A stretch of 64,000 nt of DNA from Begonia masoniana (Eukaryota; Streptophyta; Magnoliopsida; Cucurbitales; Begoniaceae), in the NCBI GenBank assembly GCA_022432975.1, contig CM039509.1:19295760-19359759 (forward strand), in the 5' to 3' direction. A program made the translations under genes and the position numbers. Within the stretch, counting starts at the first letter, position 1. Each line of letters opens with the position of its first letter. The notes beneath the pieces are model-generated. The model did no database searches and had not been told where the DNA came from. It saw nothing but the letters and a program-made list of their open reading frames with translations. Positions 34,493-45,732 of this stretch are shown piece by piece.

Positions 34493-35878
34493 CACCATTG
34501 ATGCCGGGAATTGTAACTGCGACGCCATCTTTCTTATCCTCTTTACAATAGGGAAGGGCCCCATAAAACGAGGACTTAACTTGCTTTTTCTCTCGAACCT
34601 CATAACTTCTTTGAATAGAGAAATTTTTAAATATACCTCGTCGCCCTCGTTGGATTCCAATTTCCTTCATCTATCATCGGTGTAGCTTTTCTGACGGCTT
34701 TGCGCTACCTCTATACGATGTTTGATAATGGCGATCTCTTCTGCAGTTTTCTGCAGAATATCGAGGCCAATTAAACTAGACTCGCCAACTTCGTCCCAAT
34801 ACAGCGGAGACCTACATTTTCGTCCATAAAGCGCTTCATACGGAGCCATACCGATTGTAGCTTGAAAGCTATTGTTGTACGAGAACTCGATCAGTAGTAA
34901 ATACTTACTCCATGAACTTTGAAATTCTAACACACATGCTCTAAGCATATCCTCCTGAATTTGATTCGTTCTTTTTGTCTACCCATTAGTCTGAGGATGA
35001 AACGCCGTGCTGAAATTTAGTTGATTTCCCATAGTTTTATGCAAACTTTTCCAAAATTTTGAAGTAAACCTGTGATCTCTGTCAGAGACTATCGAAACAG
35101 AAACCCCGTGTAGTCTGACAATCTTCTGTACATAAAGCTCGGCAAGTTGATCCATGGAATATGTCATCTTAACTAGTAGAAAATGGGCCAACTTGGTCAA
35201 ACAGTCTACCATCACCCAGATTCTATTGTGTCCTCTCGTAGTCCTGGGCAGTCCTACAATGAAGTCCATATAAATCCGCTCTCATTTCTATTCTGGAATC
35301 GACAGGGACTGTAAAGTTCCTGTCAGCCTTTGGTGCTTGGCTTTGACCTGTTGATAGACTAAACAGGTTTCCACGTATCTAGCAACCTCTCTTTTCATAT
35401 TAGGCCACCAGAAATGCTGTTTCAAATCTCTATACATCTTTGTACTTCCTAGATGCACAGAGTAAGCCGAGGAGTGTGCTTCTGTCAAAATCTCCTTCTT
35501 CAGTTCCCCATCATCAGACATGTACCATCTATGCCTAAATTTTAGTACACCATCATTCGATAGATTGTAATCAGACAAATCATCGGATGTCATGTTTAAT
35601 CGGTACTTTTCACACTTCAGGTCTTTCTGTTGAGCTTCCCGAATTTTGTCCAATATCGTCGGCCTTAGTGAAATATTCGCAAGCATAGCGAATAACTCTG
35701 CAACAATCTCCACATTGAACTTCACAATCTCTGTTTTTAGCATTACTGACATTGTTGCAAGCGAAGGTTGATTCGTTGTAGGTATTCTGCTTAAAGCATC
35801 TGTGACCTTATTTGCCTTTCCTGGGTGGTTTTTAATTTCAAACTCGTAATATTTAACAAATTCTAACCACCTTCGTTG
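34493..35878 (-). pseudogene. pol: C pol, integrase remnant without chromodomain
   Basis: Integrase pieces in several frames: zinc finger region (35752-35288, stops nearby), core with MDFIVGLPRT and VSDRDHRF (35269-34979), then the C-terminal core ([22 protein letters not shown]) and GPFPIV. At 34493 the text passes directly into the LTR start, so the chromodomain and polypurine tract are missing. Substitutions such as ILVYQQ in the zinc finger (Cys to Tyr) show long decay. Confidence 0.88.
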
Positions 35879-36330
35879 TCACATATTCAATTCCTTCTGC
35901 GTAAACAGGTACTTCAGGCTCATGTGATCTGAAAATATTTCACACTGTTGTCCATACAAATAATGCCTCCATATTTTCAATGCAAAGACAATTGCTGCTA
36001 GTTCCAGATCGTGAGTTAGATAATTCTGTTCATGCGGCTTTAACTGTCGAGAAGCGTATGCAATAACTTTTCCCTCTTCATCAGTACGTATCCAAGTCAA
36101 ATTTTTGAAGCATCGTAGTAGATACTGAACTTGTCGCCCTAAACTAGCAGCGTTAAAACTGGAGCCGTAGTTAATTTCTGTTTAAGCTTTTAAAAACTTT
36201 TATCACATGCAGTCGACCATACAAACTTCTCGTTTTTCTTTGTCAAACTTGATAGAGGGACTGCAATTTTCGAAAACCCTTCTATGAATTTCCGATAATA
36301 TCTGGCCAATCCTAGGGTTCTAATAAAACT
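35879..36330 (-). pseudogene. pol: C pol, RNase H and RT thumb remnant
   Basis: RNase H pieces [22 protein letters not shown] and [10 protein letters not shown], and further right the RT thumb motif YYRKFIEGF near 36290. Similarity ends near 36330; the RT catalytic region, protease and gag are absent. Confidence 0.82.
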
Positions 36331-36421
36331 TTCCGTTCCTAAAACAAGCTTAATTTACTATATTTATGAAAATACCCTTATATACGGAAAATCCAAAAAT
36401 CCGAAAACACTGGGTGTTACG
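36331..36421 (-). mobile_element. Short gypsy LTR-start remnant
   Basis: On the - strand it reads TAACACCCAGTG then GGGTATTTTCATAAATATAG, resembling the first 90 bp of gypsy LTRs here (TGTAACACCC, then a TTTTNGTAAATA motif). No partner is seen. Confidence 0.5.
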
Positions 36422-37026
36422 ACATAGCTCCAATACGAATAGTTTTTTCCGTCCAATTGAACACTAATCGACTATAGAGAATCATCTTTATGACTAGCCA
36501 TGATTACAAACCAATTCGTTCTCCTAAAAACAAAACTCAATTACAGTCCTTTTTTCCCCTAATAGGACAGCCTTGAAAAACAAAAAAGAAATCTCCACTT
36601 TTAATAATGTACCTCTATATGTTGTTAACCAACTGTCAAATTTTCAAGATGATCCAACGGCTGAAACTCGAGAAATCGCAATTCTCGTCTCACTACTCTT
36701 GAAAAATCTGAAAATCCCAAACCAAAACCTAAATTACAGTCACGCTTTTCCCTAACCGGACAGCCTTAAAAAGTACAAAAGACTATATCCACCATTCAGA
36801 ATGTACCTCTATTTGTTTAAATCAACTGACAAACTTTCAAGATGATCCAATAGCTGAAACTCAACAAATTGCAATTCTCGACTCACTACTTTTGAAAACC
36901 CTAAAATCAAAAAATCCCTTTTTTCCTCTTATCTCTTCTTTTTCTTTTCAAATCCGAGAAACACAGTTCAATCCGTGATAACTATGGACTGTATTAACAG
37001 TCTCTCAAAACATTAAACAAATTTAT
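36422..37026. repeat. Non-coding segment with 193-bp tandem duplication
   Basis: Two imperfect copies offset by 193 bp (36541-36733 and 36734-36920) share TTCAAGATGATCCAA and GCAATTCTCG-CTCACTACT. A third, weaker copy may precede them. On the - strand it directly follows a copia primer site, so it may be the leader of element P. Only short frames are present, such as 36573-36755, which I do not credit. Confidence 0.65.
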
Positions 37027-37189
37027 ATGGTAGCTCTGATACCATGTTGAAATTTAAAAAAAGAGAAGACAAAGATCTTATTGAATTTATTAAAAGTAAT
37101 ACAACCTAAAAGTGTTATATAACTAGGATTAATAAACAAGTAAAGTAAATTACTAAAAAGACCTTGAAGCTAATACATATAATCTAACA
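37027..37189 (-). mobile_element. P: copia-type LTR (145 bp) with primer site
   Basis: On the - strand the LTR runs TGTTAGATTATATG (37189) to AAATTTCAACA (37045). TGGTATCAGAGCTACCATA follows at 37044-37027, a classic Ty1/copia layout with perfect TGTT/AACA termini. No copia gag-pol follows on that strand, so P is a truncated or non-autonomous copy. Confidence 0.8.
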
Positions 37190-37326
37190 ATAAATACCCT
37201 AGCTTCTTCGTTGATATTAATCAAAGTCTCTCTCTTTCACTCTCTATGGTTACACAGCAAGCTCCAATGGATGACTCTTTTGCTGTTGCCTAACACATCC
37301 CTAAAATTTAGCCATGTCGTTCTAAC

Positions 37327-37698
37327 ATGCCAAGTAATGATTTGTCGCTACCGAAAAACCCTTTCTATGACCAGACACCCAAGAATGAAAGTAGCGTTGT
37401 TTCCAACACAGGGCTTGACTTTTCGGTGGACGAGTACCCTCGACGTGTTACGTGGCCATCTTGGGTCTCTGCATTGAAAACTCAACTCCGAATGATGAAT
37501 ATTCACTCTCATGTGCAAGAAAGGGAGGATATCCACATGAAAACTATCCTCCAGCGACCTCAATTGTTTGCCAATAGATATCTTCAATACTTATTTGTTC
37601 CACCCATTGGAACAAGTCGTTCTACATCTTTTGTGTTTCATCATGGCAGAAATCAACCAACTGATATGCAAGTCTACAAAGATTCGTTCATTGGCTAA
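37327..37698 (+). CDS. Unrecognised 123-codon open frame
   Basis: Starts MPSNDLSLPKNPFYDQ, contains YPRRVTWPSWVSALKTQLRMM and a basic HMKTILQRPQLFANRYLQYLF stretch, and ends YKDSFIG at 37696-37698. I do not recognise the family, and none of the retrotransposon motifs is present. No signal peptide or membrane segment is visible. Composition differs from the LTR sequence around it, so this may be a fragment of a host gene or of another mobile element caught between P and D. Intron boundaries and expression cannot be judged here. Confidence 0.3.
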   Translation: MPSNDLSLPKNPFYDQTPKNESSVVSNTGLDFSVDEYPRRVTWPSWVSALKTQLRMMNIHSHVQEREDIHMKTILQRPQLFANRYLQYLFVPPIGTSRSTSFVFHHGRNQPTDMQVYKDSFIG

Positions 37699-38065
37699 AA
37701 GCCCTCAGGGGAGTATTGAACTGAAGTAGAAAATTTTACAGAATAACCTACAAATTGCATCGGCGATAGTGTCTATGGTGAAAGGCCATATCTATGAATT
37801 GATTTTTAATCAGTTGAGAAGTTCTTTTCTGTAGACGCTTTTCGAATCCATGGCAGACAAGTACATCGAATGAATGCTTCGAGAATTACTTCTTAGGCAA
37901 GAAAGTTTAAAAGATGCATGCATGCATAATTTTGGGTATGATCTTATTCAATAAGATTAGAATAAACATTGCTTTCATTACATGAATTTAAATAGCAATT
38001 TGTGAAAATACAGAAACATGACAGTGATAAAATTGATACAACGCTTCAAATCAACATACCATTAA
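37699..38065. other. Unassigned low-copy-looking spacer
   Basis: No repeat partner elsewhere in the window, no credible frame and no LTR signal. It may belong with the 37327-37698 segment. ATTAA at 38061-38065 would be the left target duplication of D; its partner lies beyond the window. Confidence 0.4.
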
Positions 38066-39126
38066 TGTAACATCCAGCTTTTCTGGATATTATTATTTTA
38101 ATATATAATGACATTTTTGTAAATATGTCCAAATCATGTCCATTTTGCAAAAAGAAAGTGCCATTATGATCCTAATTATTAATATGGATTTTTAGGAATT
38201 TATGAGAATTTTTGGAGTTTAGCGTTTAATTCTGAATAATTGAGTTTCTCTTAATATAAAGGACGCTTTAGTAAAAATAGTAAACGAGGCCCGTTTTGCG
38301 AACGGACAGTTTTATTAGGACCCAAATAATAAGTTGGACTTATTAGTGAAATAAGGAGAATTGGTGAAACCGAATGGCTAGTCAATTAACGAAACGATGG
38401 ACGAAACAAATAGAAAATAAGAGGAAGGGCAAAATGGTCATTAAGCAATTAAATTTATAAATAAGGCAAAAGCCTTAATCGATTTTCATTGTTTGAAAAT
38501 CGATTTCCAGAGAACTAAAGTTCTTCTCTCCCTCTCGGCTTCTCCTCTCTGCCCGCGACGAGTTCTCAACGCCGACCTCCGTTCATCCTCCCGATCGTTC
38601 CGTTTCCTTCACGCTTCCTCCTCCAATCGACGCTCTAGGTATAATTCTATAGTTTTAGAGCGTTAAATCTCGAGTTTCGTAGAGTTATACATTTAGGTTT
38701 ACGATTAGGGTTTTGATAAAAAAACGCGATTTAGAGTTCGAAATCAATGGGTTTGCCTTAATTAAGAATATGTTGAACGTATTGGACGTTATGGGACGAA
38801 GTTAATTGATTTTAGGACGAAAGTTTGAATTTGAGAATTTTAGGGGAAAAGCTCGTAATTGGAATTTTGTGGTGCCGAGCGTAGATTGCTCAATGAAATA
38901 GTTCGATGAATCGAATTAGAGCTTTAGGTAGTTTCTTTAGTTAAGGTTTTGTTAATTTGGATGTTTAGAAGTTTAAACTCGTTTTAACATCGATATTATG
39001 TTTTGCCTCAGACAAACAACGCTCGTGGATGGAGCTTGAGCTGCTTTGGACACGAGGTAAGTTCTCGTGATCTTCTCTAGCCGATTGGCCTACACCGTAC
39101 GTCGAAGTCGTCTCGAGGAGTTTTGG
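38066..39126 (+). mobile_element. D 5' LTR, left part
   Basis: It begins TGTAACATCCAGC and matches 59113 onward. A TATA box TATAAATA lies at 38456-38463, followed by a C/T-rich leader with a donor-like CTAG|GTATAA at 38639. It stops at the E insertion (duplication TTTGG, 39122-39126) and resumes at 44838. Confidence 0.92.
39012..39056 (+). other. Mini-ORF exon 2 in D 5' LTR
   Basis: 45 nt between GCCTCAG and CACGAG|GTAAGT. It contains ATGGAGCTTGAGCTG, giving MELELLWTR in the frame that continues into exon 3 at 45285. The 3' LTR has ACG in place of this ATG, as does H, so the start codon in this copy is probably a recent C-to-T change. Confidence 0.4.
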
Positions 39127-39211
39127 TGTAACGACCCCGTTTTCCCAGCAAGATATTGTCTGCTTTGGGGATTGGGCCGTAGCCCAATAACCTCCCCTCA
39201 CGGCTTTGTTT

Positions 39212-39298
39212 GGCGAGAACTTCCAGGAAGGTCACCCAACCTAGAATTGCTCTCGCCGAAGCACTCTTAACTTCGGAGTTCTTATGGGATCCGTTGCC
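39212..39298 (-). other. 5S rRNA-like segment in E 3' LTR
   Basis: On the - strand it reads GGATCCCATAAGAACTCCG, then AGTTAAGAGTGCTT, GGCGAGAG and GGTTGGGTGACCTTC. These correspond to the middle and 3' half of plant 5S rRNA, including the internal pol III promoter boxes. It is an LTR domain and not a 5S gene. Confidence 0.9.
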
Positions 39299-40639
39299 AA
39301 TCGTGCTCCAAAACGCGTCTTGCTATCTTGGGAGGGATCTCTTACATATGTTTCAATTCCATGTACTTCACCAAGCGATGTGGGATTGTGACGACCCCTT
39401 CTTTATGACTCGGGATTCGCCTATACTCGAGTTTGGGATCCATCCACCCCGCAACCTGAGGTTTGCCCCGCAGTCGTACACATACGTACACATTCCATTC
39501 GGGTCATCACAATCACCCCCCCTCGGGGGCCCGACGTCCTCGTTGGCCACATTTTCAGTTGGGTACAGGCTCTGATACCATTTGTAACGACCCCGTTTTC
39601 CCAGCAAGATATTGTCCGCTTTGGGGATTGGGGCATAGCCCAATATCCTCCCCTCACGGCTTTGTTTGGCGAGAACTTCCCGGAAGGTCACCCAACCTGG
39701 AATTGCTCTCGCCGAAGCACTCTTGACGTGCCTCGGAGGCCCGTTACAAGATCTCAAACCCGGGCACAAAATTTAATCAATCAATGTTCTAATGACTTGT
39801 CTCTTTTTGCAGGTTTGGATCACATCATGGACTTCACTTGGGAGCCGACATCGGAGGATGTGGAAAAGCCTTGCCACGTACTTCATTGGAACATTTGCAC
39901 GGAGCCTCCGGATTGCCCTATGAGAATTTGTCTTCCCGGGCCTTAATTTGTAATTTTTATTTTTCAAACTCATTGGCATACATTAGCCTTTTTGTAAGAA
40001 TTTATAATTTGCATTGCATGCATTAGATTGAATGGTTAGGGTTAGATGTATGTTGGTGGATTATGGGTTGAAGAATTCAACAAAATTACTCAAGGAAAAG
40101 GCCTACAACCAATGGAGCCCAAAGAAAGCCATGGCCCAAAGAAGAGCCCAACTTTAAGGTATGAATTTTGCAAGTACAATTGGTAGTGGCCACAAGGATG
40201 GATGACATGGCAATTTAGCACCATTGATCAAGCAAAACAAGGAAAGCACCTCAACCCTTGGATGAAGCACATGGATTGCAATCTTGTCCCTTCATCTTGA
40301 TCTTCATCAACGGCCCCAATCCTTTCTTCCATTACCAAACCCTAATCATCCACCCTAGGTTTCTCTATTTAAGCATAGCATTGGTGTGTGTAAAAGAACT
40401 TTTTGAAAATTTGTGGTGAAATTAAATCGTTGAAAATATTCATTTCTTAGTTTTATTATTGAGTGTTGATAGTGCTAAGTTGTTATCCTAATTAGCATGA
40501 TCCCTATTTTCAATTTGTCTTAGCTAAGAATGTTCCATAGAGCCTAAAATTACCTAAGACATTAAGAAGATATTCATCTCACTAATTTAGGAAAATTAAC
40601 TTAGACAAGAATTGGGATTTAAAATTAAAACACTTACTT

Positions 40640-42355
40640 ATGACTAATCGAAGTGGATTTAATCGAGATCCATTACACCAAGAACCAATTCGGATTAGGG
40701 ACACTCCCCCACCCGAACCAACACGCCTCGAAGGAGATCCTAGCACACAAGGAGGCGTGCAAAGTCAAATAAATGCCTTAACGGGCCTGGTCAACACTCT
40801 TACCCATCAAATCCAAAACGTGGCCCTTGATGTGGCCCACATGAGAGAACATATGTCCAACCATTCCCGTAGAGAATCCCAAGAACGAGACCCTTCACGT
40901 GAGACTTCCTCTAGGGTTATTCCCGATCGCCCTAGACGTAGGACACCTTTACAACCACCCATAGAGGAAGAAGAATGGGTAGAACCCCGAAGAAGGAGAC
41001 CACGACATTTTAATTCGGAGGATGATGTTTGGACGGAGGATGAAGAAGAGTACCGACCAAATCGTCGTAGGGACAACGACGACCTCCGCAACGTTAAGAT
41101 GTCCATTCCCCCTTTTAATGGAGCTTGTGACGGACATACCTATCTTGATTGGGTTGATAAGGTAGAGAGAGTCTTCGAGTGCCACGACTATTCCGAGCGA
41201 GTTAAGATTCAACTAGCTTCCCTCGAACTCACGGGCCATGCCGCCTTGTGGTGGTCCAACTACAAAGCCCAAAGGTCGAGAACCTACAGTTACCCCGTCG
41301 CTACATGGAAGTCCATGAAAGACATAATGCACAAGAGGTTTGTACCTCGACATTATAAGCACGAACTCTTCCAACAACTTCATAGCCTCAAACAAAACAA
41401 TCTATCGGTTGATGAGTACCTAGCTGAATTCGAAACCCTCAACATGCGTTGCGCTGTTGAAGAACCTGAAGAACAACTCATCGCTCGATTTATTCGAGGA
41501 TTGAACCGCGATATAGGTGACGCGGTTGAAGTTCAACAATTGGAGGCCATGGACTTGGTTATTCAATTAGCCCTTACGGTGGAAAGACAACTTAAGCGAA
41601 AACGTAAGACTAATTTCCCGAACAAATTCCCACCAAGACATTTAGACCAAGATAAGCCTAAACCTCCTTGGAAGAAAGAAGAAAAGAGACCAATTAACCC
41701 TAATTGGCCCCCTAGAACTCCCTTCAACCAAAACAAACCACCTCCGACGGACAAGAGACCACTAAACAAAAACCAACCCAAAGTACAAAGAGCTCGTGAT
41801 GTCCAATGCTACAAGTGTTTAGGCAAAGGACATTACGCGAATGAATGCTCTAACCGTCGAGTGATGATTATCAAGGAATCTACCGGAGAATGGGAAAGTG
41901 AAAATGATGAAGGTCAATACCTTGATAAGGAAGAAAAGGAAGAGGAAGTGGAAGAGGAAAGCGAGCGGGAATCGAGTGATGAATGCGCGGCTCAAGATGG
42001 ACCACTTTTAATGGTCATTCGTAGAGCCCTCGTATCTAAAAATGTGGATGAAGACTGCCAACGCGAAAACATTTTCCAAAGTAGGTGTGCAGTCAAGGAT
42101 AAAGTATGTTCTGTGATTATAGATAGTGGAAGTTGCGTTAACGTAGCTTCCCACGATATGGTGAAGAAGCTTGGTTTGGAGTCAATGAACCACCCTAAGC
42201 CCTATAAGTTAAGATGGTTGGATGATAGAGATGACATTAAAGTGACTAAGCAAGTGACCATTCATTTTACCATTGGAAAATATAAAGATTCGGTTGTTTG
42301 CGATGTCGTTCCAATGCAAGCCAGTCATCTTCTATTAGGACGACCAGCCCTATAA
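40640..42355 (+). pseudogene. gag-pol: F gag-protease
   Basis: A 571-codon frame starting MTNRSGFNRDPLHQ. A gag domain lies at about residues 150-320 (YLDWVDKVERVFECHDY, ALWWSNY, RFIRGLNRDIGDAV). A Pro/Lys-rich linker and a single knuckle CYKCLGKGHYANEC (from residue 390) follow, then an acidic stretch and the protease site VIIDSGSCVNVAS (Asp at about residue 495). It is related to R2's gag. A 148-bp tandem duplication shifts the frame and ends it at 42353-42355 (LLLGRPAL). Confidence 0.9.
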
Positions 42356-42493
42356 GTTAAGATGGTTGGATGATAGAGATGACATTAAAGTGACTAAGCA
42401 AGTGACCATTCATTTTACCATTGGAAAATATAAAGATTCGGTTGTTTGCGATGTCGTTCCAATGCAAGCCAGTCATCTTCTATTAGGACGACC
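42198..42493 (+). repeat. 148-bp tandem duplication in F
   Basis: The segment beginning AGCCCTATAAGTTAAG at 42198 is repeated from 42346 with no difference I can see. The length is not a multiple of three, so it breaks gag-pol. Its identity implies a very recent event. Confidence 0.95.
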
Positions 42494-43346
42494 CTGGCTT
42501 TATGACCGTAGGGTGCAATATGACGGATACCTCAACAACTATAGCCTGAAGTTCGGTGGTAGAAATATCAAATTACTCCCTATGACCCCTGAACAAATTG
42601 CTCGTGACGATGCAATTAGAAAGGAAGAAAAGATCAAAGAAAATCTTTTCTTATCGAAAAAGGGAGTAAGAGCAGCAGTTACGAAAGGAGAGACTGTGAT
42701 ACTTGTTTTATTTAGAGACCGTGTTATGGAGTTAGGTGACGTACCCCCACCGATCCTAGTCCTACTCAAGACCTATCAAGATGTTTTTCCTGAAGAACTA
42801 CCACCCGGATTACCACCAATTAGAGGTATAGAACATCAAATAGACCTCCAACCCGGAGCCATGTTACCAAATCGACCGGCCTATAGGATGAGGCCTGAAG
42901 AAGCAAAGGAATTACAAGAGCAAGTCCAAGAATTGTTAGGAAGAGGGTACATAAGAGAGTCAATGAGCCCATGCGCCGTACCTACTTTGTTGGTACCGAA
43001 AAAGGATGGCTCTATGCGTATGTGTGTTGATAGTCGGGCTATCAATCAAATTACTATTAAATATCGTTACCCTATCCCTCGACTTGAGGACATGCTAGAC
43101 GAATTAAGTGGAGCATCAATATTTTCCAAAGTAGACTTGAAGAGCGGTTATCATCAAATACGGATGAAAGAAGGTGATGAATGGAAAACCGCCTTCAAAA
43201 CAAAATACGGATTGTTTGAGTGGATGGTTATGCCATTCGGTCTTACAAATGCCCCGAGCACCTTCATGCGATTAATGCACCATGTTCTTAAGGAGTTCCT
43301 TGGGAAATTTGTTGTCGTGTATTTCGATGACATCTTGGTGTATAGT
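42366..43346 (+). pseudogene. pol: F reverse transcriptase, truncated at the catalytic motif
   Basis: It picks up the repeated protease tail and continues through the linker ([16 protein letters not shown]) to RT fingers and palm ([39 protein letters not shown]). It stops being pol right after [11 protein letters not shown], where LTR sequence begins (CTTGTCTC also follows GA in the 5' LTR). The codons after about 43346 are LTR. RNase H, integrase and any C-terminal motif are deleted. Confidence 0.9.
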
Positions 43347-44583
43347 CGCGACCGACTTGTCTCTTTTTGCAGGTTTGGATCACATCATGGACTTCACTTG
43401 GGAGCCGACATCGGAGGATGTGGAAAAGCCTTGCCACGTACTTCATTGGAACATTTGCACGGAGCCTCCGGATTGCCCTATGAGAATTTGTCTTCCCGGG
43501 CCTTAATTTGTAATTTTTATTTTTCAAACTCATTGGCATACATTAGCCTTTTTGTAAGAATTTATAATTTGCATTGCATGCATTAGATTGAATGGTTAGG
43601 GTTAGATGTATGTTGGTGGATTATGGGTTGAAGAATTCAACAAAATTACTCAAGGAAAAGGCCTACAACCAATGGAGCCCAAAGAAAGCCATGGCCCAAA
43701 GAAGAGCCCAACTTTAAGGTATGAATTTTGCAAGTACAATTGGTAGTGGCCACAAGGATGGATGACATGGCAATTTAGCACCATTGATCAAGCAAAACAA
43801 GGAAAGCACCTCAACCCTTGGATGAAGCACATGGATTGCAATCTTGTCCCTTCATCTTGATCTTCATCAACGGCCCCAATCCTTTCTTCCATTACCAAAC
43901 CCTAATCATCCACCCTAGGTTTCTCTATTTAAGCATAGCATTGGTGTGTGTAAAAGAACTTTTGCCAATCAATACACTACTATTTCCCTAAAATATCCAA
44001 AGTTCCTTTGGTGTTATTTTCCTTGGTTCTTTGAGCCAAGAGGAGTTAGCCTCCATTGCTAACCTAGCTAGGGTTGCTAGGTTAGCTCTTATTCATTCCC
44101 TCACCTTCTCCATTGGGAGTCGGATCGAGGACGGAAATCCCGGCCTAAGGTGGTCGTTTTCCTCACGGAAAACGTGTATCCGGGAGCTTAAACCGTAAGC
44201 TCGCTCCACGGATCCGCCAAGGGTTTTCTTTATTTTATTGTCTTCACTTTTGCACACAAATCACCCCTTTAAATTTCAGCTCCACAATATCCACACACTC
44301 ACCTTTATTTTTATGCCATTTTATTATATCTTTTGCTTTATATTTTCTTTCCATTTCTAACATCCATTATCATCTCTATTCTTTTTATTTTCTTGCTTAT
44401 CTCAATCTCTCTCTCTCAACATATAAGAACCGACCATATTTCTATTAATTTCTTTGTTTATTTCTTGTATTTATTTTAGTATTTTCTTTCCATAATCAAA
44501 TATTGTTCACTAGCACACAACCAAGCACACCGAGCATATTTGTGGGTTGTACACGGGCCCCCTTTCTAGGGGACCCCGTGTCA
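43347..44583 (+). mobile_element. F 3' LTR, lacking its first 70 bp
   Basis: 43348-43960 repeats 39796-40408. The remaining 620 bp (GCCAATCAATACACTAC to CCGTGTCA) is present only here, because the 5' LTR is deleted after 40412. TATTTAAGCATAGC near 43926 may be its TATA region. Confidence 0.88.
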
Positions 44584-45284
44584 ACTCTTAACTGCGGAGT
44601 TCTTATGGGATCCGTTGCCAATCGTGCTCCAAAACGCGTCTTGCTATCTTGGGAGGGATCTCTTACATATGTTTCATTTTCATGTACTTCCCCAAGCGAT
44701 GTGGGATTGTGACGACCCGCTCTTTACGACTCGGGATTCGCCTATACTCGAGTCCGGGATCCATCCACCCCGCAACCTGAGGTTTGCACCGCAGTCGTAC
44801 ACATACGTACACATTCCATTCGGGTCATCACATTTGGAGATGCATATGTTTATTTACTTCGGTTGGATAGACAGGTTTAGTTGTTTTATAGGTTATAGGT
44901 TATGTATTTATAGTCTTGATGGTACACATGTTTGTTGTTTACTTTATGCACTTGACTGCTCATGCATTTCATCTGTTAAAGCATATGTTCAAGAGAATGA
45001 AATGAATCTACGTAATCTGTTATCTGGTCACGGCGAGGTGGTTTAGCCTCGGTGACATTCTGACTGCGACCTAATTAAAAAGTAAAATGAACCAACAGAA
45101 TCTATGTAATCTGTTATCTGGTCACGGCGAGGTGGGTTTAAACCTCGGTGACAATCTGTCTGCGACGTAATGAATCTGAATCTGAATCTGAATCTGTTAT
45201 CTGCATGTTTTCTGAATGACATACGCATCTGCATTTACTAGAGCTTACTGAGATTTTTATTTCATAGATGTCTGTATGGTGTAG

Positions 45285-45334
45285 GTGATTACGAGGAGAC
45301 AGGTGAGGACGAGATCCCTCCACCTGAGGAGTGA
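45285..45334 (+). other. Mini-ORF exon 3 in D 5' LTR
   Basis: After the acceptor-like TGGTGTAG at 45277-45284 the frame reads GDYEETGEDEIPPPEE, then TGA at 45332-45334 (50 nt). It is in phase with exon 2 at 39012-39056. The 3' LTR copy has three amino-acid changes in this short stretch. Confidence 0.45.
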
Positions 45335-45732
45335 CGCAGTTGACGGAGGATGGCATGCGGTGGTGTGTTGCGCAGTCGATGCTCAACCGACCCGTGGGGA
45401 CGTATGTATAGATTTTGGGATTTTTAGGGATTTTTGGACTGATAGTTGTATAGAACATTTTAGGATGCTTGGTTATGGTTAGGGGTTAGATAATACAATT
45501 GATGTTTCAAATGTTTTTGGTTAAATGTTGTGAAAATGTTTTGAATTGTTTTAGGATTGTTACGGATATGCTCGGTTTTTAGAGCTAACCACGCAGTTGG
45601 ATTTCGCAAAGTCCGCTGTAAGTTGGTTGAGTTTAAGTTATAAGTTGATTGTAGTTATTGTTGATAACGGGTGTTAGGCATGGGAGGTTTGCTCTCTGGA
45701 ATCGAATTCCAGATGGTGTTAATTAAGTGTTT

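Larger units (their letters stand above)
39724..44583 (+). mobile_element. F: internally deleted Ty3/gypsy element
   Basis: Ends TGACGTGCC and CCGTGTCA with the 5-bp duplication ACTCT (39719-39723 and 44584-44588). The 5' LTR survives for about 690 bp, the 3' LTR lacks its first 70 bp or so, and their shared 610 bp look identical, implying a recent insertion. No primer site is found after the 5' LTR. It encodes gag, protease and half of RT only. Confidence 0.92.
39127..44832 (-). mobile_element. E: Cassandra-type TRIM element (841 bp of own sequence)
   Basis: Two 385-bp LTRs (39127-39511, and 39583-39723 plus 44589-44832) enclose only 71 bp, holding a primer site (TGGTATCAGAGCC on the - strand, 39580-39568) and a polypurine tract (CGAGGGGGGGTGAT). 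The target duplication is TTTGG. The LTRs contain 5S rRNA-like sequence, the hallmark of Cassandra. E has no coding capacity and depends on other elements. F splits its 5' LTR. Confidence 0.95.

Noticed and set aside
37211..37477. 88-codon frame overlapping 37327-37698
   Set aside because: A different frame with less regular composition; at most one of the two is real and neither is recognised.
39212..39298. Genuine 5S rRNA gene
   Set aside because: Only the middle and 3' part of 5S is present, it is repeated in both LTRs of a TRIM element, and no 5S tandem array is nearby.
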